Position numbers and translations under genes: made by a program. A stretch of DNA of 64,000 bases. It comes from Desertivirga arenae (GTDB taxonomy: Bacteria > Bacteroidota > Bacteroidia > Sphingobacteriales > Sphingobacteriaceae). Positions 16,456 to 23,896 of the stretch are shown here, piece by piece. The notes under the pieces are model-generated. The model saw nothing but the letters and a program-made list of their open reading frames with translations. It did not search any database and was not told where the DNA came from. Positions within the stretch are counted from its first letter, which is position 1. Each line of letters opens with the position of its first letter. Where the stretch lies: contig NZ_JAFEWE010000002.1 of the NCBI RefSeq assembly GCF_017355785.1, positions 360,618-424,617 of the forward strand, read 5' to 3'.

Positions 16456-17097
16456 ATGGCAGAATTACAAAACAACCCAATGGGTAAGCTATCCGGAAAA
16501 CTAGGTAACATGGTAGCAAGTAACTGGAGAGATATCAATTATCTGAAAGCTATGGCTAAGCGGTCGAATAAAACGGCTACGGATAGTCAAATAGAAGCGC
16601 GATTAAGATTTGCACTTATTCAGGAATTTATGATGCAGATAAAAAGAGTTGTAGAACGGGGCTTTGCAAATAGCTTCACCGGTCGCGCAACCGCCTTTAA
16701 TGTTGCTGTTAAAGCAAATAAACTGGCTATTACCGGTCAATATCCTGAGTTAAGTGTCGACTATGCGAAAATTACCCTTAGCGCAGGTGCCCTTACCTCC
16801 TGCTTAGATGCCACTATTGAAGCACTTCCAGACGCCAAGCTTCACATTAGCTGGAAAGAACCAGGTGTTCCTTATACGGAGGAAATGGCAGATGTAGTTA
16901 CAGTGGTGATCTATGATGAGGTGAGAAAAGCACCAGCCACGTACAATACATTCCTGCGGTCTGAATACAGTGCAGAAATAAGTTTGCCTGCTTCTTTTGC
17001 AGACGATACCGTTCATGCATGGATGTTCTTTACCTCCTCCGTAGGTTCGAAGAATAGTAGGACCACCTATTTAGGGTCAGTTACCGTACTTGCTTAA
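16456..17097 (+). CDS. DUF6266 family protein
   Basis: 213 residues, no signal peptide. It opens with NPMGKLSGKLGNMVASNW, the conserved start of DUF6266 (G-x-x-S/G-G-x-x-G-x-x-V-x-x-x-W), then RSNKTATDSQIEARLRFAL. The second half is beta-rich, with LHISWKEPG and VVIYDE resembling an Ig-like or fibronectin-like domain (about residues 115-213). Function is unknown. It is the first gene of the rightward module, and a strong intrinsic terminator lies just after it, so it may be made in excess over the genes that follow. A paralogue is next. Confidence 0.88.
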   Translation: MAELQNNPMGKLSGKLGNMVASNWRDINYLKAMAKRSNKTATDSQIEARLRFALIQEFMMQIKRVVERGFANSFTGRATAFNVAVKANKLAITGQYPELSVDYAKITLSAGALTSCLDATIEALPDAKLHISWKEPGVPYTEEMADVVTVVIYDEVRKAPATYNTFLRSEYSAEISLPASFADDTVHAWMFFTSSVGSKNSRTTYLGSVTVLA

Positions 17098-17104
17098 TTA
17101 ATCC

Positions 17105-17141
17105 AAGCTGTTTTTGCTGATCTGGCAAAAACAGCTTTTTT
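17105..17141 (+). terminator. Intrinsic terminator or attenuator inside the module
   Basis: Stem of 13 base pairs (AAGCTGTTTTTGC and GCAAAAACAGCTT) with a short loop, followed by a T-run. It lies between the two DUF6266 genes, 12 bases before the second gene's start, so readthrough must feed the downstream genes unless they have a separate promoter. Confidence 0.88.
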
Positions 17142-17152
17142 AAATCAAAACT

Positions 17153-17779
17153 ATGGCATCGATAAATAAATCACTCTGGCTTCCAAGCGGCAGCCTCGGT
17201 AATATGGTTTTCTGCAGTGGTCCTTTACGTAAAGCTTATGTGAGGTTAAGACCCGACAAAAAGAAACCCAGAAGCGTAGCGCAGCAGCTAATTAGTTCAA
17301 AGCTAAGCATGATGGAACACTTTTTATTTCCATTCAAAGCTCTTATTAAAGAGGTATGGAAGGAACCTTCAAAAAAGAGAAGAGTACCCTATGATTGCGC
17401 CAGAAGCTATTTTTTCCACCACTCCTTCGACCCCAGGAGCCCGGATGCAAAAATTCTGCCTGAGACGGTTCAACTTTCAAAAGGAAATCTTACAGCACCT
17501 GAGAACTATTACCATATCCTTGAGGGGAAGAACTTAATCATCAGATGGCAGTGCGATCCGAGCGGCGAAGTAGTAGATTATAGCAGCATATACCTGGCGA
17601 TCTACAATGAAGATACCAAGTCCTCCATGTATCAGAAAAGTAATGCTCTTCTGATCAACGGAGAGCTTATCACTGAAATACCCGAAGGCTTTCTGGGCAG
17701 CGCTCTTCATGCGTACCTGATCTTTCTCAGCCCCGATGGAAAAAGCGCCTCTGCAACGAGCTACATCAAATTAACTTGA
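17153..17779 (+). CDS. DUF6266-like protein, second paralogue
   Basis: 208 residues. It shares the family opening with its neighbour in divergent form (LPSGSLGNMVFCSGPLRKAY, then RPDKKKPRSVAQQLISSKLS) and the same two-part plan, with a beta-rich C-terminal half (about 115-208, LIIRWQCDPSG, SIYLAIYNED). No signal peptide. Being encoded 2 bases ahead of the DUF5675 gene, it is in the same operon. The clear divergence from the first copy suggests distinct roles, as in subunits of one assembly. Function is unknown. Confidence 0.78.
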   Translation: MASINKSLWLPSGSLGNMVFCSGPLRKAYVRLRPDKKKPRSVAQQLISSKLSMMEHFLFPFKALIKEVWKEPSKKRRVPYDCARSYFFHHSFDPRSPDAKILPETVQLSKGNLTAPENYYHILEGKNLIIRWQCDPSGEVVDYSSIYLAIYNEDTKSSMYQKSNALLINGELITEIPEGFLGSALHAYLIFLSPDGKSASATSYIKLT

Positions 17780-17781
17780 TT

Positions 17782-18243
17782 ATGTCAATTCAAATCATCC
17801 GCGTGGCTGCGGGGAAGAACAGTACCCTCAGTCACCTTTATATCAATCGAATTTTCCAGTGCTTCCTTTTAGAAGACAGCATACGGAAAGAAAAGATCCC
17901 GGGCATCACCTGCATTCCAGAAGGACACTACGAGCTGAAGATCAACTCTACAGCAGGAATGAACCAGCGGTACAAACAAGCCTATCCAGGCTTGCACAAA
18001 GGCATGCTGGAGATTGCTGGGATCCCCAACTTCACTTTGGTATTTATTCATATCGGGAATTATGTTTCAGATACCGCTGGTTGTCCCTTAACCGGGCACT
18101 CCTGGGCTGTGGTAAAGGGAGATTTTCAGGTACAGCAATCCGCATTCGCCTATAAGGAAGTGTATCCCCTTCTGTTGAAGATGATCGCTAGCGGAAATGC
18201 ACGGCTAGAAGTGATCAATCATATACAAACCTATCTAAATTAA
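17782..18243 (+). CDS. DUF5675 family protein
   Basis: Start chosen at ATG 17782 (MSIQIIRVA), 2 bases after the previous stop; 153 residues. It has the DUF5675 hallmarks: FQCFLLEDSIRKEKIPG, then CIPEGHYELK, and IHIGNYVSDTAGCPLTG with H90, G92, N93, D97 and C101. The H...(S/D)xGC pattern is reminiscent of the active site of YkuD L,D-transpeptidases, but this likeness is my inference and not an established function. The family is common in Bacteroidetes phages and phage-like loci. Here it precedes a one-TM coiled-coil gene and a holin-like gene. Confidence 0.85.
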   Translation: MSIQIIRVAAGKNSTLSHLYINRIFQCFLLEDSIRKEKIPGITCIPEGHYELKINSTAGMNQRYKQAYPGLHKGMLEIAGIPNFTLVFIHIGNYVSDTAGCPLTGHSWAVVKGDFQVQQSAFAYKEVYPLLLKMIASGNARLEVINHIQTYLN

Positions 18244-18249
18244 AACAGC

Positions 18250-18498
18250 ATGCAGATAGACATCAATATCAGCCTTCTTCTAGGGGGCATTTTATCCCTG
18301 CTTTTCTCGCTCATCGCCTTTTTTGCCCGGCAACTGCATAGCGATGTGCAGAAGATGGAGCTGAACCTTTCGGAGATCAAGCTGGATACAGAGCTGATCA
18401 AGGCCAACACCCAGTCGGAAAGCAGCCGCACTGCCGAGCGCATTAACCTGCATGAGAAGCGCATCGAGCAATTAGAGCATCGTTTACTTAAATACTAG
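18250..18498 (+). CDS. Small one-TM coiled-coil protein
   Basis: 82 residues. One transmembrane helix (about 7-27, LLLGGILSLLFSLIAFFAR) is followed by a long charged coiled coil to the C-terminus (LNLSEIKLDTELIKANTQ, then HEKRIEQLEHRLLKY). This plan matches small phage-associated membrane proteins found next to lysis genes and also resembles a holin accessory or spanin-like stalk. No lipobox. It lies 6 bases after the DUF5675 gene and 4 before the next, so it is in the same operon. Confidence 0.75.
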   Translation: MQIDINISLLLGGILSLLFSLIAFFARQLHSDVQKMELNLSEIKLDTELIKANTQSESSRTAERINLHEKRIEQLEHRLLKY

Positions 18499-18502
18499 GA
18501 AC

Positions 18503-18721
18503 ATGAAAAGAAAGCTTAACATCAAAACGAGGCTAAAGGAACCCAGTCCCGCCTTTTTCAAAAAAGTGAAGAAAATAGGCCTCCTACTTGGAGCCGCCGG
18601 AACAGCGGTACTCGCAGCGCCCATTGCTTTACCAGTCGCCATTACGACCGCAGCAGGGTATCTTGTTACAGCAGGATTAGTAGCCTCGGCAGTATCTGCA
18701 GCTACGGTAGAGGGGGAATAA
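18503..18721 (+). CDS. Small hydrophobic holin-like protein
   Basis: 72 residues. A basic N-terminus (MKRKLNIKTRLKEPSPAFFK) is followed by two hydrophobic, Ala/Gly/Val-rich helices (about 26-45 and 48-67). The size, the basic head and the small-residue membrane helices resemble class II holins or small bacteriocin-like peptides. There is no family I can name. It is last in the module and is followed by an intrinsic terminator. Confidence 0.65.
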   Translation: MKRKLNIKTRLKEPSPAFFKKVKKIGLLLGAAGTAVLAAPIALPVAITTAAGYLVTAGLVASAVSAATVEGE

Positions 18722-18728
18722 ATGCAAA

Positions 18729-18763
18729 CAAGCCTTGATTCGAAGGACAAGGCTTGATCTTTT
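18729..18763 (+). terminator. Intrinsic terminator of the DUF6266/DUF5675 module
   Basis: Stem CAAGCCTT/AAGGCTTG with a 12-base loop, followed by ATCTTTTA. The T-run is short, but position after the last module gene supports the call. Confidence 0.7.
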
Positions 18764-18769
18764 ACCGTC

Positions 18770-18817
18770 ATCCCCTTTACTGGTATGAGCGTCCCGCTTA
18801 TATCCAGTAAAGGGGAT
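18770..18817. repeat. Intergenic palindrome, GGTCTGAGCG family (degenerate)
   Basis: Outer arms ATCCCCTTTACTGG/CCAGTAAAGGGGAT are perfect over 13-14 bases. The core GGTATGAGCG/CGCTTATATCC is a diverged form of the GGTCTGAGCG family. The TTTACTGG extension is shared with the copy at 3501. Confidence 0.75.
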
Positions 18818-18890
18818 AGCTTACATAGAAGTACGCATTTCAACTATGAGGATTTTATTTAGGATATTTGTCAAGTTCAAAAGATTGGAG

Positions 18891-19457
18891 ATGACACCAA
18901 CGCAATTCAAACAACATTGGAAATCCGTTGCTGGAAGAGGCAGAAAGTGGATCACCTATCCACCTTGCGAGATTGAACATGTTAATCTTCTGGAAAGCAC
19001 CAAAGAGTTCCTGAGGGTGGGATTTCCTGTATCAGCAGCACCAAACCTTCACTTCAGGCCTTTAGGAGGAAAGTTATGCACTGCTGAAGAATTTTGCGGA
19101 TCTCCCCAAAGGGAAGCCCCCAAACACCTTGTTTTCTTTGGCGTTGCTGATCACGATATAATCTGCTTCGATACCGATCATAACGACGAAGTAGTAATTG
19201 TTGACTGGGAAAATCTAGAGCTCAAGTTAAAGATTAATAAGAATATTGAACAATTGGCCCAATGCCTGCTGGCCTTTCAATCCTTTATTCATAAGATAAC
19301 GGTCGAAAATGGAATTGATGGCTATGATGGATCCAACTTTACAGATGAACACTTTATTGAGTTGGAAGAAGAATTCCGCGGTATTAGTCCCACTATTTTT
19401 CAGGAAGGCCCCTTCTGGAAAAAAGAGCTTTGGAACTTGCTTAAAGCAAGAAAATAA
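18891..19457 (+). CDS. SUKH-like (SMI1/KNR4-type) protein, possible immunity protein
   Basis: The ATG at 18891 (MTPTQFKQHW) is preceded by GGAG and preferred to the frame start at 18846; the product is 188 residues. A stretch STKEFLRVGFPVSAAPNLHF and the later DHDIICFDTDHNDEVVIVDW have the layout of the SUKH-4 family, in which an opening F-L-x-x-G-L/F-P is followed by a charged strand-turn-strand. SUKH proteins often neutralise polymorphic toxins; no toxin is adjacent. A dead copy of its 3' end lies at 11066. Placement is by pattern and moderate. Confidence 0.55.
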   Translation: MTPTQFKQHWKSVAGRGRKWITYPPCEIEHVNLLESTKEFLRVGFPVSAAPNLHFRPLGGKLCTAEEFCGSPQREAPKHLVFFGVADHDIICFDTDHNDEVVIVDWENLELKLKINKNIEQLAQCLLAFQSFIHKITVENGIDGYDGSNFTDEHFIELEEEFRGISPTIFQEGPFWKKELWNLLKARK

Positions 19458-19497
19458 AAGCGAAGTTTGGCCATATATGGCAAAGTACCTCGAAATA

Positions 19498-22400
19498 CTA
19501 CCTTTTCAATATCTTAATCACACGCCCTGAGGTATTATCAGGCAGCCTAAGAATGTAGGTTCCGCCTTTTAGCTTTGACAGGTCAACCGATACTACACCG
19601 TGAAGGTTGGTATAGTCAGCACTCATAACTTGCTTGCCCTCCAAAGAGTAGACTGTTAGGGTGGTCCTAGTAATGACTTCGCTACCTAAATCTATACTTA
19701 AAACATTTTCAAAGGGGTTCGGAAATACATGAAGATCTTCTTTCGGATCTTTAAGCGGGAGTTTGGTAACAGAAATATCAGGTGCAGGTTGACTTACGAC
19801 CGAATTTAGACTGATAGCCACGGTATAAACTCCGCTTTCGGTAACCTTGTACGACGAATCCATGGCATCAGCAATATTAACCCCATCTTTCTGCCATTGA
19901 AAATAATAGCCAGTGCCGGGGCTGGCTTTCAATACAACGTAGCCTCCATTTGAGAAAGTAGTTGGTCCGCTAGCGGTAATTGTTGGTTGAGGTACATAAT
20001 TAAAACCTGAGAAGCTACCAGAACCCTTTCCTGACTTTAATGTAATATCACCTGATGATCCATCACCCACAATAGCTTCTATAGTGGTGGGCGAAATAAC
20101 CTTGAATGACTTAGCGGTGATGCCCCCGAAACTAAGAGAAGTAACCCCTGTAAAGTTTAAACCTGTTATAGTAACTGAGGTTTCTGCTTTTGCTGTTGAG
20201 GGATTTATTGTAATTACATAGGGAGCCGATGTATTGACAACCGTAATTTCTACATCGTTCGATGCGACCCAGTAGCCTTCAAAAAAAACTTGCACTAAAT
20301 ACCTTCCTGCTTGGGTAACTGTAAGCTTACTTCCGTTTCCTCTTGAAATATTCATTCCGTTCATACTCCAATGGTAGGAGTAACCAGGAATCTCCGCAGT
20401 GCGAAGAACTACACTATCACCTGCGACAAAGGTTGTTGGACCTTCGGCGGTTAAAATAGGTTTAGGGATATAGGTAAATCCTGGAAGAGTAAATTTGACT
20501 CCGGCCATATCCACTACAATATCTCCGGATACCACGTGGTCGCCTAGTACTACTTCAATATCATCAGGTGCCACTATTCTGGCTGATCTTGCTGAAATTC
20601 CTCCAATAGTTACCGACTGAAGATCAGAGAATTTCGTACCTGAAATATGCAAGATAGATCCTTTTCCACCCGCCTTGGGACTAAATCCTTTAACAGATAG
20701 TCTGTATTCTTCCATTTTGTTTTTTAGGCAATACACTACCCAATCAGCAAAACCCTCATTAAAATTCAGCGCTTCTGTAGCTCCCGTTAAAAAGATCCTT
20801 CCATTTTCGTCTATTGCCATATCGCCCAGCAGGTCTTGATTAAGCGAACTTGACTGAATCCAGGTTGCGCCATTATCACCAAAACTCTTATCCACTGTTC
20901 CATCCTCATTTAGTCTATTGACTACCATTTGTCCTTTATTATATCCTGCCCGGCCTTCCTCATAGTTATCTGCCGCCAGTAATATCTTCCCATCAGCCTG
21001 CTTAATGATCCTATTGAGATGAGTGCCCTTAAGTCCAATCTTAATCCCCTCATTACCAAAAGTTTTGTCAAACCGTCCCAAACTATCAAACCTTGCCACG
21101 AATATTTCCTGGCTGGAAAGGGATCCTCCAACAATTATCTTTTTGTCAGGTTGCACTAAAATAGCCTCAGGACTAACGATCTTATTGTCAGCAATCCTGG
21201 TGGCCATTAATCCTTCATTTCCGAGGGTAGAATCGACAAAACCGTTTGAATTATATCGAACAAAAGAAAAAGGTTCATAAGCGTGAGGATATTTTGCCCG
21301 GCCGGTTAAAAGTATTTTATCATCCGGTTGAATAGTCAGTCTTCCTGGTTCGTTTCGAGAAGTGCCATTTCCAAGGCTAATATCACCATCGAGTCTCTTC
21401 TCCTCTAACACTCCATTAATTCCAAAAGAAAGGTCAACGGAACCGTTTTGAGTTAATCTTGTCAGCTTGATAAGTGATCCGCTGGCACCTACCGCCACCA
21501 CTGGTTTGCCATTTGATTGAATAGCAATACCTAATGGAAAAGCATACGTCGTAGTATTTATTCTTACTATTCCCTTGTACCCAAAGTTATCATCGAGATC
21601 CCCATTAGCTGTGAACCGATAAACTGAACATCCCCCCATAGATGTAAAATAATTATAATTTGGAGCAGCGATATATAAGTTTCCATCCTTGTCCTTGGCC
21701 ATCGACATATTTTTTTCTGCCCACATTGGAAAATAAGCAGAAACTAAGTTTGGCTCTTCAGCTACCGGGGCATAAGAGATCCCTTCTTTCCCGAAACTTT
21801 TGTCAGGCAAACCAGATGGCGCCATCTTCATTAGTGCTATACTATTAAAACTTCCATTTTTAGTATACCCTGCAACATAAACGTTCCCATCTTTATCTGT
21901 AAGCACGGTCTGTGCTATTCCTTTTAAATTCTTTTTTCCCGCTCCTACAGCTACTGTAGTTACAGAATTATTACCAAAATTTTTATCAGGGGTTCCGATG
22001 GTATTAAAGCAGGCTACAGCAACATAATTTTGCCCATTTCCTAATTCATACCCCGCAACCACAATTTTACCGTTAGCTAATACCAAAGGTACCAATCCTT
22101 CTCTTGGCGGGCCTTCGTCAAGGACACTGCTTTGTCCATCACTTCCGAAAGATCCATCAGGCAAACCTTCGGAATCAAATTTTGAAACTGCCATCTGGTG
22201 AATACCATTACTGTTTCTTTTTACTCCAGCAACAACTATGTTTCCTTCGGGGTCGAAAATAGATTGATAAGGGTAGAAATTGGAATCGGATAATGTTAGC
22301 AGGCACAGGCCTTTGTTTCCCCGAGTAGTAATTAATTTTCCACTTTCAGTACATTGCATGTAAGCCCGCCGCTGCTTGTCAAAATAATTCTCATTGGACC

Positions 22401-23229
22401 CGGGAAAAAGTTGTACCATGATATTCACTATTCCATTTGCGCCCAGGCTAACTTGAACTTTACCATATTGCTCTGCATCAAAGGAATAAACAAGGCTTCT
22501 TCCCCCATTCCCAAAACCCAGATCCCGCTTTCCATCAGCAAGGTAGCGCGCAAGAAAAAGATGCTCCCTGACAAAACCGGCAATAAGTACTTTACCATCT
22601 GGTTGTACAGTTATGCTTTTGATGGTAAATAAACTATCTGCAATACTCTGCTGAACAAAAGATCTGTCAACACCCCCTCGAACATCATACCGCGAGATCG
22701 TTTTTCCCAAAGGATCACAGGTGTACAATTTACCGTCAGGCTGCACTGCCATGTCCTGAAAGCTTGACATTAAACTTAAATAACGACCTAAATTGAAGGT
22801 CGGATCAAGAGTACCATCACTTTTGAACTTACAAATAATTAACTCCTCCTTAAAATTCAATACACTATTTCCCCCCACATAAAAACTTCCGTCGGGCAGT
22901 AACACAATTTTACTTGGAACATCATTATCATATACAGGCGTATATACCACTCCACCAGTTCCAAATTCAAGATCAAGCTTCCCATCTGGCTTAAGGCGTA
23001 TCAAGATAAGATCATTATTATTTATGTTCATTGCCGAACCAGCTATTATGATCTTACCGTCGCTCTGTTCGCAAGCGCTGGTTACTTCGAAATGTGGAAA
23101 TCCCAGCTTAAACATTGCTTTTCCACTAGTTGCAAAAGTAGAATCTATGGAGCCTGGCTGAGCATTTCCCGAAAATACAGGGAATATAATAATCAATATA
23201 AGGAGGGCACGGAAGCAATAACTCATCAT
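19498..23229 (-). CDS. Large secreted protein: delta-60 repeats, IPT/TIG domains, T9SS sorting domain
   Basis: 1243 residues. A signal peptide (about 1-23, FSGNAQ) precedes a long series of roughly 50-residue units with the signature of delta-60 repeats (for example PDGKIIIAG and DxxFG motifs; residues about 27-830), predicted to form a beta-propeller-like surface. Two IPT/TIG Ig-like domains follow (about 850-925 and 1005-1085), each trailed by an Ig-like segment of the PTITASGPTTF type. The last 80 residues (VFPNPFENVLSIDLG ... GGTYILRL) are a type A T9SS sorting domain. It should be exported by the T9SS and attached to the cell surface. No catalytic site is visible, so adhesion or binding is most likely. 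Confidence 0.92.
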   Translation of the reverse strand: MMSYCFRALLILIIIFPVFSGNAQPGSIDSTFATSGKAMFKLGFPHFEVTSACEQSDGKIIIAGSAMNINNNDLILIRLKPDGKLDLEFGTGGVVYTPVYDNDVPSKIVLLPDGSFYVGGNSVLNFKEELIICKFKSDGTLDPTFNLGRYLSLMSSFQDMAVQPDGKLYTCDPLGKTISRYDVRGGVDRSFVQQSIADSLFTIKSITVQPDGKVLIAGFVREHLFLARYLADGKRDLGFGNGGRSLVYSFDAEQYGKVQVSLGANGIVNIMVQLFPGSNENYFDKQRRAYMQCTESGKLITTRGNKGLCLLTLSDSNFYPYQSIFDPEGNIVVAGVKRNSNGIHQMAVSKFDSEGLPDGSFGSDGQSSVLDEGPPREGLVPLVLANGKIVVAGYELGNGQNYVAVACFNTIGTPDKNFGNNSVTTVAVGAGKKNLKGIAQTVLTDKDGNVYVAGYTKNGSFNSIALMKMAPSGLPDKSFGKEGISYAPVAEEPNLVSAYFPMWAEKNMSMAKDKDGNLYIAAPNYNYFTSMGGCSVYRFTANGDLDDNFGYKGIVRINTTTYAFPLGIAIQSNGKPVVAVGASGSLIKLTRLTQNGSVDLSFGINGVLEEKRLDGDISLGNGTSRNEPGRLTIQPDDKILLTGRAKYPHAYEPFSFVRYNSNGFVDSTLGNEGLMATRIADNKIVSPEAILVQPDKKIIVGGSLSSQEIFVARFDSLGRFDKTFGNEGIKIGLKGTHLNRIIKQADGKILLAADNYEEGRAGYNKGQMVVNRLNEDGTVDKSFGDNGATWIQSSSLNQDLLGDMAIDENGRIFLTGATEALNFNEGFADWVVYCLKNKMEEYRLSVKGFSPKAGGKGSILHISGTKFSDLQSVTIGGISARSARIVAPDDIEVVLGDHVVSGDIVVDMAGVKFTLPGFTYIPKPILTAEGPTTFVAGDSVVLRTAEIPGYSYHWSMNGMNISRGNGSKLTVTQAGRYLVQVFFEGYWVASNDVEITVVNTSAPYVITINPSTAKAETSVTITGLNFTGVTSLSFGGITAKSFKVISPTTIEAIVGDGSSGDITLKSGKGSGSFSGFNYVPQPTITASGPTTFSNGGYVVLKASPGTGYYFQWQKDGVNIADAMDSSYKVTESGVYTVAISLNSVVSQPAPDISVTKLPLKDPKEDLHVFPNPFENVLSIDLGSEVITRTTLTVYSLEGKQVMSADYTNLHGVVSVDLSKLKGGTYILRLPDNTSGRVIKILKR

Positions 23230-23631
23230 TAAGGTTTGGACAAATTATAAAGGTTATACGAAAGCTTCAGGCCGATTGGCCGCAAAATCATCTATATCCT
23301 TTTCTAAAACGAATTAAAGATAGAAAAAATCCCTGGGGCAGCCAACGATATACCAAAAGGAGACCAACGGTATCCTCGCGATCTCTCCGGTATCTCTCGC
23401 CCTGATCTCCCCGTTCTCTCTGATTGCAAATTTCAGCAAGCAGATAGCAAGGAGATAGCTAGCAGAGACAAAGGTGATATACCGTCGGGATCCCCTTGGA
23501 TTACCTTTGGAAAAATTTACTATTCCCCCCACGGCTGTGCTAGCTGCTTTAGGTGCAACGGTAAGTTATGGAGTTGATTTTTATTGAAGCGGTGGAAGTA
23601 GTAGATAGAAGCCTTGCTGTGCAAAGCGCAT

Positions 23632-23688
23632 AAAAAAAGCCCTGATACTATGAGAGCGCCAGGGCAACCTAAACCTTATCACAATTAT
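23632..23688 (-). ncRNA. Candidate short RNA or leader with terminator, copy 2
   Basis: Minus strand: ATAATTGTGATAAGG, TTTAGGTT, hairpin GCCCTG/CAGGGC with CTCTCATAG in the loop, then seven T. It matches copy 1 at 10634-10689 closely, including the loop, while flanking sequence is unrelated apart from the promoter-like box. It points towards the T9SS protein gene 400 bases on, so a leader role is possible. Confidence 0.5.
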
Positions 23689-23696
23689 TTGTACTG

Positions 23697-23704
23697 CTAA
23701 GGTA
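23697..23704 (-). promoter_or_regulatory. Putative -7 box of RNA element copy 2
   Basis: Minus-strand TACCTTAG followed by CAG, aligned with TATCTTTA and CAG in copy 1. It is a looser fit to TAnnTTTG. Confidence 0.35.
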
Positions 23705-23756
23705 CGAAAGAGTATTATTAAAAAGCAAGAAAAATTTTAAAAAAAATCACTGTATC

Positions 23757-23875
23757 CTCTACCCTCTTCAGAAATGCAGCTACTTCAGCATAGATTCTTT
23801 CCATACCCTTGTCGTTAACCTCGAAATCCTGCTTGTACCGTGCTCCGGAATAACTTCTCTGCAGCAGCGGGAATA
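23757..23875 (-). pseudogene. Fragment of a HEPN gene
   Basis: About 115 bases nearly identical to 25319-25438 inside the intact HEPN gene (for example GCAGCTACTTCAGCATAGAT and CTCGAAATCCTGCTTGTACC). It covers part of the C-terminal region only, with no start and no stop in frame. It lies on the other side of the acyltransferase gene, in the same orientation as the intact copy. Confidence 0.82.
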
Positions 23876-23896
23876 ATCGCTACCCGGTAAAAGGAG

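Larger units (their letters stand above)
23230..23896. other. Gene-free stretch: RNA-like element and a HEPN gene fragment
   Basis: Holds the second RNA-like element (23632-23704) and a fragment of the HEPN gene (23757-23875), both described separately. At 23320-23480 is a low-complexity patch with repeated GATCTC, GGTATC and GGAGA words, with no coding character that I trust. The promoter of the T9SS protein is presumably within the first 100 bases; no box was clear. Confidence 0.5.

Noticed and set aside
16456-18721. Calling the DUF6266/DUF5675 genes a prophage
   Set aside because: No capsid, portal, terminase, tail or integrase gene is present; only lysis-like small genes hint at a phage origin.
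23314-23532. Minus-strand frame of 72 codons
   Set aside because: Arises from a low-complexity patch of GATCTC and GGTATC words; no domain, no ribosome binding site.
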